NCBI RefSeq assembly: GCF_002385225.1
Contig: NZ_DGDC01000046.1
Span: 1 to 31,513 of the forward strand
DNA from: Psychrobacter sp. UBA3962
GTDB lineage: Bacteria; Pseudomonadota; Gammaproteobacteria; Pseudomonadales; Moraxellaceae
Direction: 5' to 3'
DNA: 31,513 nt
This document shows positions 25,244 to 31,513 of the stretch, piece by piece (the stretch's first letter is position 1; each line of letters begins with the position of its first letter). The notes under the pieces are model-generated. The model saw nothing but the letters and a program-made list of their open reading frames with translations, searched no databases and was not told the origin of the DNA. The translations under genes were made by a program, and so were the position numbers.

Positions 25244-25396
25244 TTATGAAGACAATTTCTGAGTCATTGGCGTTAATGAATGCGGATAGGCAACTGAAGC
25301 AGTATCGTTATCTTTTAAACTAAACAACATAATGATGCCGCCAATAATGGCCGCCAGCCCGAATACAATTAACGCGATCGCTAGTACTTTTCTCAT
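25244..25396 (-). CDS. 50-aa single-pass membrane protein, unknown function
   Basis: ATG at 25396 is preceded by AGGAGAG, a strong ribosome site. The N-terminus is basic, followed by one hydrophobic helix (VLAIALIVFGLAAIIGGIIM) with several Gly, then a polar tail of about 25 residues (SLKDNDTASVAYPHSLTP). It could be a small membrane regulator, but I recognise no family. It lies between the DUF3360 transporter and uvrC, about 180 nt from uvrC. Confidence 0.6.
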   Translation of the reverse strand: MRKVLAIALIVFGLAAIIGGIIMLFSLKDNDTASVAYPHSLTPMTQKLSS

Positions 25397-25496
25397 AAAA
25401 CTCTCCTGCTGTCTAAATTAACAATTGTTTCAATTATTGATACCAAAAAATGAGACCTATTGTACGGACTACTTATGACTATGAATATTAGCCATA

Positions 25497-25525
25497 AAAA
25501 AAGCCGGCCCTAGGCCGACTTTTTT
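25497..25525 (-). terminator. terminator after the DUF3360 gene (minus)
   Basis: AAAAAAGCCGGCC and GGCCGACTTTTTT pair with one G-T wobble around a 3-nt loop; on the minus strand it runs into seven T. It lies about 105 nt past the stop codon. Its flank shares 19 identical bases with the tRNA-Gly terminator at 17636-17670. Confidence 0.85.
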
Positions 25526-25629
25526 ACTATTAACTCAAATCTTATTTCAGACGCTAATTACTATTTAAGGTCTTACTTAAGATTTTGCGTTAGATCTTAC
25601 TTAACAGTTCAGTTAACTAACAGCAGAGA

Positions 25630-27141
25630 TTAGTGTCTAAAGCTTGGCATCAAGGCTGGAATACCTGGTAGCATACCCACCATCGCCATCACCACGGTCA
25701 ATAGCACAAACATACCGGCTGGAATGATCCAACGACTCATTTTGCTCAGACCCGCACTACGCTCTTTAGAGCCAATCAGACCCATGTTGTCTAGTAGCAT
25801 GGTTAATGACCAACCAAAGGCTGGGTTCACAAGCGCTGAAGCGAATACTACAATGGCCGCTGACTGCGTGGTTTTACCTTCACGAGTCATCTCCATACCC
25901 GCTTCAAGTAGAGGAATAAATACCCCCACAATAAGCGCCACACACATCACAGGCTCCCAAATGGCCAAGTCCATAGGATAACCCCAGATTGCTGCAACCA
26001 CACACAGTAGAGCAGTTAAGATAGCACCTGCAGGGATAGGTCGTTTGGCAATCGCTGCTGGAACGATATAGGTACCCCAAGATGACGTAAAGTTTGCGCC
26101 GCCCAGTACAGAGCCCACAACCTGACGAATTGAAGCACTGGTCATGGTATCGTCGATATCCATAATTACTTTTTCAGTACGCTTTGGATAACTGATCTTC
26201 TGGAAAACCTGATGACCTAAGAAGTCTGGTGACCACATAGCCACAGCCAATACCGCAAAAGGCAACACCACCATAAAGCTTTCTAAGTTGGGTAGACCTA
26301 ACATCCAACCGGTGTTCTCACCCCACCAATACATAGGGCTCATGTGCGGCATACCAGGGGCAGTCTCAAAAGCAAAAGGCGCGCCCAATAAGAAGGCCGT
26401 CGCTCCGCCTAAGAAGCAGCTCAATGGCACCGCCAACCAGCGCTTATTGTAGTTCTCTAAAATGGCGTATAAAACAATAGTACCTAAGATCACAATGAAA
26501 GCGATGTGGGGCATATTGATGTCTTTCGACCAGTTAAGCAGCTTGGTCACCTGAGAGGTGGTCCCAATAAAGCCCAGATAGAGCAGCAGACCACCACAGA
26601 CCCCTTTACTGGTCAGCTCTGCCAGCAAGCTCCCCCCTTTACTAATAGCCAGAAGCATCCCGAACAGACCAATTAATAAACCAAAGGCCATAGGGTGACC
26701 ACCCGCCAAAACTACGATCGGAATCAGCGGAATTAAGGGACCATGGGTACCGGCTAAGTTGGCAGTAGGCAATAGAAAACCGGAGAATAAAATAACGAAG
26801 AATGAGACGATCAATAGCTCATAACGCACGTTTTCTAGAATAAAGGCATCGCCTAAGTTTAAGGCGCCCGCAAAAGTCGCTGCAATAGCACCCACCATAA
26901 CTACTTTACCAATGGTGGCGGCTAAAGCTGGAATGGCATCTTCATATTCAAAACGATAGTCACGGAATGGGAGGTTAGGCTTCCAGCGCTTGGGCTGCAT
27001 GATTTGTAGTTCATGATTCAGATAAGCATCACGATTGGGGAAACTAGAGCTGGGTTTATGCAGCTGTTCATAGCTCCCTGATAAAGCAATGTCTTCCTCT
27101 AGAGGGGCCCCGCCAGAATTAGGTAATGAGTCATTACTCAT
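25630..27141 (-). CDS. DUF3360-family putative inner-membrane transporter
   Basis: 503 residues with about 11-13 membrane helices after a hydrophilic N-terminal tail of about 70 residues. The first core block (FRDYRFEYEDAIPALAATIGK) and the AGTHGPLIPLIPIVVLAGGHP repeat loop resemble the SulP/NCS2 transporter fold, and I place it in DUF3360 from overall appearance; the substrate is unknown. A purine permease or sulfate transporter is the alternative fold-level reading. It is monocistronic or first of two genes, with a terminator downstream. Confidence 0.75.
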   Translation of the reverse strand: MSNDSLPNSGGAPLEEDIALSGSYEQLHKPSSSFPNRDAYLNHELQIMQPKRWKPNLPFRDYRFEYEDAIPALAATIGKVVMVGAIAATFAGALNLGDAFILENVRYELLIVSFFVILFSGFLLPTANLAGTHGPLIPLIPIVVLAGGHPMAFGLLIGLFGMLLAISKGGSLLAELTSKGVCGGLLLYLGFIGTTSQVTKLLNWSKDINMPHIAFIVILGTIVLYAILENYNKRWLAVPLSCFLGGATAFLLGAPFAFETAPGMPHMSPMYWWGENTGWMLGLPNLESFMVVLPFAVLAVAMWSPDFLGHQVFQKISYPKRTEKVIMDIDDTMTSASIRQVVGSVLGGANFTSSWGTYIVPAAIAKRPIPAGAILTALLCVVAAIWGYPMDLAIWEPVMCVALIVGVFIPLLEAGMEMTREGKTTQSAAIVVFASALVNPAFGWSLTMLLDNMGLIGSKERSAGLSKMSRWIIPAGMFVLLTVVMAMVGMLPGIPALMPSFRH

Positions 27142-27318
27142 AGTATCTCCTTATACAATAAATGCTTCCTTGGTGACAGGATTGTTTAATAAAACCACAC
27201 GGTTTATAGGGGTTGTAATAAATATGACTGAGTATTGTAGTCTAACTGGATAAAGAATACGAGCACATTTTACGGCTAACCCCCTGATTTATTTCAATAT
27301 AGTCGATTATAGAAATCG

Positions 27319-27352
27319 AAAAACCCCCAATCTCTTCAGATTGAGGGTTTTT
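27319..27352 (-). terminator. terminator of the rpsP-rimM-trmD-rplS operon
   Basis: AAAAACCCCCAATCT and AGATTGAGGGTTTTT pair over 15 bp with one mismatch around a CTTC loop, about 75 nt past rplS. The two T-runs suggest it may work in both directions. Confidence 0.88.
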
Positions 27353-27426
27353 CCTGATAACGGTTAGATTACCAGCTCTTTTTGGTATACAACTAATTAA
27401 TGCTTTAACCTAGTATTAGGATCAGC

Positions 27427-27852
27427 TTAGATGCCTGGTGCAGTTTCAACTGCTTCTGGAACGCCCGCGTCAGTTTTGCTCTGAACACCTTCACGGCGTA
27501 AAGATAACTTTTCGCGAATACGTGCAGATTTACCAGAACGCTCACGTAAGTAGTATAGTTTCGCACGACGTACAGCACCACGACGTTTCACTTCGATGCT
27601 ATGAATAATTGGTGAGTGTAACTGGAAAGCACGCTCAACACCGATACCGCTTGAGATTTTACGAACGGTAAAGGCAGAGTTAAGACCACGGTTACGCTTA
27701 GCGATTACCACGCCTTCAAAAGCCTGTAAACGCTCACGCTCACCTTCACGTACTTTTACTTGAACTACTACAGTATCACCAGCAGAGAAGTTAGGACGCT
27801 CAAGTAGTTGTGAATTTTCAACTGCTTGTACTAATGGATGTACATTACTCAT
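27427..27852 (-). CDS. rplS: 50S ribosomal protein L19
   Basis: L19 sits at the interface of the two ribosomal subunits. I start at the ATG at 27852 because GAGGAG lies 8 nt upstream and the chain then opens MSNVHPLVQAVE; the longer frame to 27930 adds a tail that is not L19-like. The 141 residues have the family core (PNFSAGDTVVVQVKVREG, RLQAFEGVVIAKRNRG, FTVRKISSGIGVERAF, VKRRGAVRRAKLYYLRER) plus a C-terminal extension of about 20 residues (GVQSKTDAGVPEAVETAPGI) that Escherichia coli L19 lacks. Confidence 0.97.
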   Translation of the reverse strand: MSNVHPLVQAVENSQLLERPNFSAGDTVVVQVKVREGERERLQAFEGVVIAKRNRGLNSAFTVRKISSGIGVERAFQLHSPIIHSIEVKRRGAVRRAKLYYLRERSGKSARIREKLSLRREGVQSKTDAGVPEAVETAPGI

Positions 27853-28115
27853 GAGATTGCTCCTCACATGGGACGGCATAGGCTGAAAGTCGCATACCAC
27901 CCGTTTATAATAATAACCCCTTGCACTCAATAACGAGTTTAAAGGAGAAACAGGAATAAGAAATCGGTTTTGACTGCTATCGATATTGAACCAATAGCAC
28001 TAATGCTCTTAAGGTGACTTAGGGTCACTGCAATAAAGACCATCAGTTAGAATCTGAATATAAATAAAATAATAAAGTTAACCGCAAATAAAGCGCTGTC
28101 AGGTCTATCCCCTGT

Positions 28116-28877
28116 CTACTTTATTTCGTCCTTAACTTTTTTGAGCAAGCGGGCCTGCTCTGCATTCGGGGTAAATTGTTGCCACAAGTCAGGGCGTCTT
28201 TGCTTGGTGCGCTTAACTTGCTCAACAAAACGCCACTTTGCGATATTGGCATGGTGACCAGAAAGTAGCACTTCTGGCACGGTCAAACCTTCAAATTCAT
28301 GAGGCTTGGTGTAGTGTGGACAATCTAGCAATCCTTCAACAAAGGAGTCTTGCTCAGCGGATTTGGCATCCCCCATCACATCGGGTAGCCTGCGAATCAC
28401 ACTGTCCATCAATACCATCGCGGGTAGCTCACCGCCGGTTAATACAAAGTCTCCTATTGAGATCTCCATATCAACGTAACGCTGCAATAGTCGCTCATCA
28501 ATGCCTTCATAACGACCACATAGCAAGATCATTGCGTCATATTGACGTAATGCCATTACCGCGGTTTCATTTAAGGTGTCACCTTGCGGAGACAAATAAA
28601 TAACAGGGCAATGCGCTGAGTCTGTGGCACAGCCATGTTGGCTGGCTTGCGACTTGGCATACTCAATGGCTTTGGCCAAAGGTTCTGCCATCATCACCAT
28701 ACCGGGACCGCCACCAAAGGGACGCTCATCTATACGGCGATAATTGTCTGTCGTGAAATCACGAGGATTTATGCACTCGATAGTAACTTGCTTATTTTGA
28801 ACGGCCCTACCAGTAATGCCAAACTCGCTAACAGCGGTAAACATTTCAGGCAGAATGGTGATGACTGCAAAATACAT
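28116..28877 (-). CDS. trmD: tRNA (guanine-N1)-methyltransferase TrmD
   Basis: Methylates G37 of tRNAs to keep the reading frame. The start at 28877 has a near-perfect ribosome site (GGAGGTGA) and removes an eight-residue non-conserved tail. The 253-residue chain has the SPOUT trefoil-knot features: IYLSPQGD at 93-100, GRYEGIDERL (121-130) and IGDFVLTGGELPA (141-153). The C-terminal domain includes the conserved HYTKPHEFEG. It follows rimM in the rpsP operon. Confidence 0.97.
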   Translation of the reverse strand: MYFAVITILPEMFTAVSEFGITGRAVQNKQVTIECINPRDFTTDNYRRIDERPFGGGPGMVMMAEPLAKAIEYAKSQASQHGCATDSAHCPVIYLSPQGDTLNETAVMALRQYDAMILLCGRYEGIDERLLQRYVDMEISIGDFVLTGGELPAMVLMDSVIRRLPDVMGDAKSAEQDSFVEGLLDCPHYTKPHEFEGLTVPEVLLSGHHANIAKWRFVEQVKRTKQRRPDLWQQFTPNAEQARLLKKVKDEIK

Positions 28878-28987
28878 TAGGTCACCTCCAAATAACGCCA
28901 AAATAGTGACAGTTGATTAAAAATAAAAAACGCTAATTTCAATCGCAAACTTAAAAGCCTAAGGTATCTCATGCTTAAAGTGGCTAA

Positions 28988-29518
28988 TTAAAAATCACGC
29001 TCCCAATCTACAATCATCTGTCCAGCAGCCAAATCGACCACATCGACAGTTTGCTTGTGCCAAGGAATCATTCGAGGCTCATCATCAATACTGTCTTTAC
29101 TAGGCACTACCTTCATGATCGGGTGTGCACCGGTTTCAAACAGCTCTTTGATAGTGCCCAAACATTCCTGCTGCTTATTAATAACACTTAAGCCAACCAA
29201 ATCAGACCAGTAGTACTCGTCTTCTTCAGTCTCAGGTAAGCTGTCTTTATCAATCCAAATGCTAACGCCATTCATGGTTTCAGCAATGTTGCGATCAGGT
29301 ACCTGCTCAAATTGAGCCACAATACCAGACCCTTGCTTACGCCAGTCTGTAACGGTCAGTGGTTTGAACCCTGTCGCCGTCTTCATCCACCAAGGGGAGT
29401 AACTAAAGATAGCTTCTCGTTCCTCAGTTTCGCTAAAAACCCATAACCAGCCTTTAATGCCGTATGGTTTTTTTAGCTGTCCTATTTTCATAAGACTGTC
29501 AGCGTTTGGTGTTGTCAT
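28988..29518 (-). CDS. rimM: 16S rRNA processing protein RimM
   Basis: Assists maturation of the 30S head. 176 residues with the N-terminal RimM barrel (IGQLKKPYGIKGWLWV) and the C-terminal PRC barrel (YYWSDLVGLSV, GTIKELFETGAHPIMKV, IPWHKQTVDVVDL). Its gene lies between rpsP and trmD in the order found across gammaproteobacteria. The ribosome site is weak; an 89-nt gap with a palindrome separates it from rpsP. Confidence 0.96.
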   Translation of the reverse strand: MTTPNADSLMKIGQLKKPYGIKGWLWVFSETEEREAIFSYSPWWMKTATGFKPLTVTDWRKQGSGIVAQFEQVPDRNIAETMNGVSIWIDKDSLPETEEDEYYWSDLVGLSVINKQQECLGTIKELFETGAHPIMKVVPSKDSIDDEPRMIPWHKQTVDVVDLAAGQMIVDWERDF

Positions 29519-29568
29519 AAGACTTGCTCAGCCACAATTAATAAAAAAACAATTACTCAAAACTGCAG

Positions 29569-29593
29569 TGCAATGAGATACTATCCCATTGCA
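29569..29593 (-). repeat. 25-bp near-palindrome between rpsP and rimM
   Basis: TGCAATG-A-GATA-C-TATC-C-CATTGCA is symmetric apart from one mismatched pair and its central base. It could fold into a hairpin in the operon mRNA and may separate rpsP from rimM expression. Confidence 0.8.
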
Positions 29594-29607
29594 AAACAAA
29601 TTATGTC

Positions 29608-29871
29608 TTAAGCAGTTACTTCTTCAGTTGCAGGCTTATAACCTTTCGCTAATGCTTTAACGCGCTCTGAAGGCTGTGCACCTTTTTCGATCCAAGCATT
29701 ATAAGCATCCATATCTAGACGTAGTTCAGTTTCCTGACCTTTCGCTAGTGGGTTATAAAAACCTAGATTTTCGATGTAACGGCCATCGCGTGAACGACGC
29801 TGATCTGCTACAACAACTTGATAGAATGGGCGTTTTTTGGCACCGCCCCGTGCTAAACGAATAACAACCAT
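29608..29871 (-). CDS. rpsP: 30S ribosomal protein S16
   Basis: First gene of the operon. The 87 residues open with the S16 signature VVIRLARGGAKKRPFYQVV, then DQRRSRDGRYIENLGFYNP, and end in a short extension. Length is normal for the family. The extended -10 promoter lies about 40 nt upstream, and GGAAGAG precedes the ATG. It is divergent from the EnvZ-like gene. Confidence 0.98.
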   Translation of the reverse strand: MVVIRLARGGAKKRPFYQVVVADQRRSRDGRYIENLGFYNPLAKGQETELRLDMDAYNAWIEKGAQPSERVKALAKGYKPATEEVTA

Positions 29872-29910
29872 TTGAGTTCTCTCTTCCGTAGGTATACCAA
29901 AAAGGGCATA

Positions 29911-29939
29911 ATTATATCAGAATACTAATGACTTGGAAA
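29911..29939 (-). promoter_or_regulatory. promoter of the rpsP operon
   Basis: On the minus strand, TTTCCA (29934-29939), a 17-bp spacer and TATAAT (29911-29916) preceded by TG, i.e. an extended -10, about 40 nt before the rpsP start. Confidence 0.75.
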
Positions 29940-29991
29940 CCTTTTACTTAATTAAAACTGTAACTATCATTATACTATAAGCGATGTCCCA

Positions 29992-31443
29992 ATGAACAAA
30001 GCCTCTACTCGCCCTCTCTTCTCTCGGTTCGGTTCAAGACCGTATTCAAACACTTGGCAGACGACGCTTGCCGTGATGCTGATGGTCATGATTAGTGTCG
30101 TGGTATCGATCTGGTTTTTCTGGCGAAGTTTGTACTTACCAGAGTTAAAAAACCATGCCCGCTACCTAACCACAGAGCTTAAGTTGGTCACTGCCACTCG
30201 AGAGCACTGGGGAGAAAATGAAGAGGTCAGACAATGGATTCTTGCTAATAATCATATTGAGGTCGTAGAAGATCCCAGTCAGTTCCCTGATGTTTCAGAT
30301 AAAGCTGTGGTGGGTTTCTTTACCGATGTTATTCAGCAAGAAATCAGCCAACAGCTGGGCCGTGAAAGTGTGGTCTACTTTAAGTTCAAACCCACTCCAC
30401 AGCTCTGGGTTCAGGATACAGCATCACCAGAGTTTTGGATACGTGAACCTGTTATATTTTATGCTCAGTATAGCCCAAGTTCACTTGTTTTTTTCTTATT
30501 GGGTATCCCGCTATTTACTTTACTAACCATTTTATTATTGGTGCGTCAATTAAACCGTCCTCTACGTAAGCTACAACAAGCGGCCACCAACTATATCCGT
30601 TTGGGTACCGCCACTACCCTGCCTACCAACTCAGGCACCACCGAAATTCGCCGCGTTAACATGGCCTTTAATCGGCTATTTAGCACCTTAAGTCAGGCGC
30701 AAAAAGAACGTACTATTATGCTCGCTGGTATTTCACATGACCTACGTACCCCGTTAACCCGTATGCGTTTAACTGCTGAAATGCTGCCCGATGAGTTTTT
30801 CCGCGAAGGGCTTATCTATGATATTGAAGACATGGATGCCATATTAGAGCAGTTTATCTCCTTTATGAAAGATGGTTCAGATGAGGCGGTGAGCTTAACC
30901 AATCTAGACAATATTTTTCGCGAAGTGATGGTGCAATTTGCGCCGTTAGAATTTATTTATCAAACCGATGGGCTGCGAGAGGTTGCGGTGCGTCCTTTGT
31001 CCATTAAACGCCTTATTATCAACCTAATTGTTAACGCTCAGCGTTACGGAAAGCCGCCTATTTATCTTACTGCAACCATCACCCCCACTTTCAACTCACA
31101 GGAAGTTGATCCTGATGATGAAACTTCAGTATCGACGCCAGGCATGGTACGAAAGGCCAAAGAGCAGCTTATCATCTGTGTTCGTGATTGTGGCCCAGGG
31201 GTAGCCAACGACCAGTTAGAACGCATTATGCAGCCTTTTGAGCGTGGAGAGTCGGCTCGCACCACCCAAGGTAGCGGATTAGGTTTAGCCATCGTACAAC
31301 GCATCACGGGGCTACATCATGGTACCGTTGAAGCCATCAACCACCCTGAAGGCGGATTGCAGGTCTGTGTTCGAATTCCTTTAGTCTCTCAGTCTCAGCC
31401 TGACTTACAAGATGGGGACGCAGAGGGTAACAATGAAGATTAA
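29992..31443 (+). CDS. envZ: EnvZ-like sensor histidine kinase
   Basis: Inner-membrane kinase of 483 residues. Two membrane helices (about 25-45 and 165-185) bracket a periplasmic domain of about 120 residues, followed by a HAMP linker, the dimerisation helix with His249 in GISHDLRTPLTR, the N-box NLIVNAQRYG (Asn344/Asn348 region) and the ATP-lid motifs DCGPG (399-403) and GSGLGL (427-432). A roughly 30-residue polar insert follows the N-box. EnvZ is the best family match, but no ompR-like regulator lies beside it, so the signal and partner are unknown. Confidence 0.88.
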   Translation: MNKASTRPLFSRFGSRPYSNTWQTTLAVMLMVMISVVVSIWFFWRSLYLPELKNHARYLTTELKLVTATREHWGENEEVRQWILANNHIEVVEDPSQFPDVSDKAVVGFFTDVIQQEISQQLGRESVVYFKFKPTPQLWVQDTASPEFWIREPVIFYAQYSPSSLVFFLLGIPLFTLLTILLLVRQLNRPLRKLQQAATNYIRLGTATTLPTNSGTTEIRRVNMAFNRLFSTLSQAQKERTIMLAGISHDLRTPLTRMRLTAEMLPDEFFREGLIYDIEDMDAILEQFISFMKDGSDEAVSLTNLDNIFREVMVQFAPLEFIYQTDGLREVAVRPLSIKRLIINLIVNAQRYGKPPIYLTATITPTFNSQEVDPDDETSVSTPGMVRKAKEQLIICVRDCGPGVANDQLERIMQPFERGESARTTQGSGLGLAIVQRITGLHHGTVEAINHPEGGLQVCVRIPLVSQSQPDLQDGDAEGNNED

Positions 31444-31452
31444 CTTGAAGCG

Positions 31453-31513
31453 GTGAACGCCCTATTTCACCCCTCAACCAGGCTCCGTTATCGTTTGTCT
31501 CGTCCTGAAATAC
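31453..31513 (+). CDS. possible start of a truncated downstream gene
   Basis: A GTG at 31453, just after the EnvZ stop, opens a frame that stays open to the window end (about 20 codons, beginning VNALFHPSTRLRYRLSRPEI). There is no strong ribosome site, and the length is too short to test; it may be chance. Confidence 0.2.
   Translation, partial: MNALFHPSTRLRYRLSRPEI

Overview
The window (about 45% G+C by eye) looks like chromosome of a gammaproteobacterium of the Moraxellaceae, most likely Psychrobacter. This is inferred from protein character, the tRNA/ribosomal context and a DUF3360 transporter; no database search was possible. Nearly all of it is ordinary coding DNA with no transposase, phage gene or CRISPR array.

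Layout. 1-3.98 kb: galE and an NhaC-type antiporter on the minus strand, divergent from a tyrB/aspC-type aminotransferase with a clear promoter and terminator. 4.1-6.0 kb: modA and modB (molybdate uptake), plus strand, with no modC ATPase gene beside them. 6.0-17.1 kb: a long minus-strand block which, read in its own direction, is torE-torC-torA-torD followed by moeA-(39-aa small ORF)-moaA-moaB-mobA-moaC-moaD-moaE. It encodes trimethylamine N-oxide (TMAO) respiration plus nearly all of the pathway that makes and inserts its bis-MGD molybdenum cofactor. torE (56 aa) is a small gene recognised from its NapE/TorE-like C-terminus. 17.6-18.2 kb: two identical tRNA-Gly(GCC) genes, each with its own consensus promoter. 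18.4-23.2 kb: plus-strand genes for a lipoprotein M48 protease, a BolA protein, a SirB2 membrane protein, an unknown lipoprotein, a FabF-like ketoacyl synthase and an acidic coiled-coil protein. 23.2-27.1 kb: minus-strand uvrC, a 50-aa membrane protein and the DUF3360 transporter. 27.4-29.9 kb: the conserved rpsP-rimM-trmD-rplS operon (minus). 30.0-31.4 kb: an EnvZ-like sensor kinase (plus) without an adjacent response regulator.

How the parts fit. Molybdate brought in by ModAB (with an ATPase from elsewhere) is built into molybdopterin by MoaA/MoaC, MoaD/MoaE, MoaB/MoeA and MobA. The bis-MGD is loaded into TorA with the help of TorD, TorA is exported by Tat, and electrons reach it from quinol through pentaheme TorC (with TorE). 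TorS/TorR/TorT regulators, moeB and modC are not in the window.

I found no clear new system. The best leads are non-coding or small: a 39-aa ORF whose start codon sits inside a hairpin between moeA and moaA, a 20-bp inverted repeat between moaC and moaD, a stem-loop between torA and torD, the absence of modC, a Ser-rich repeat extension on MoaA, and a roughly 560-bp gene-free control region upstream of torE.
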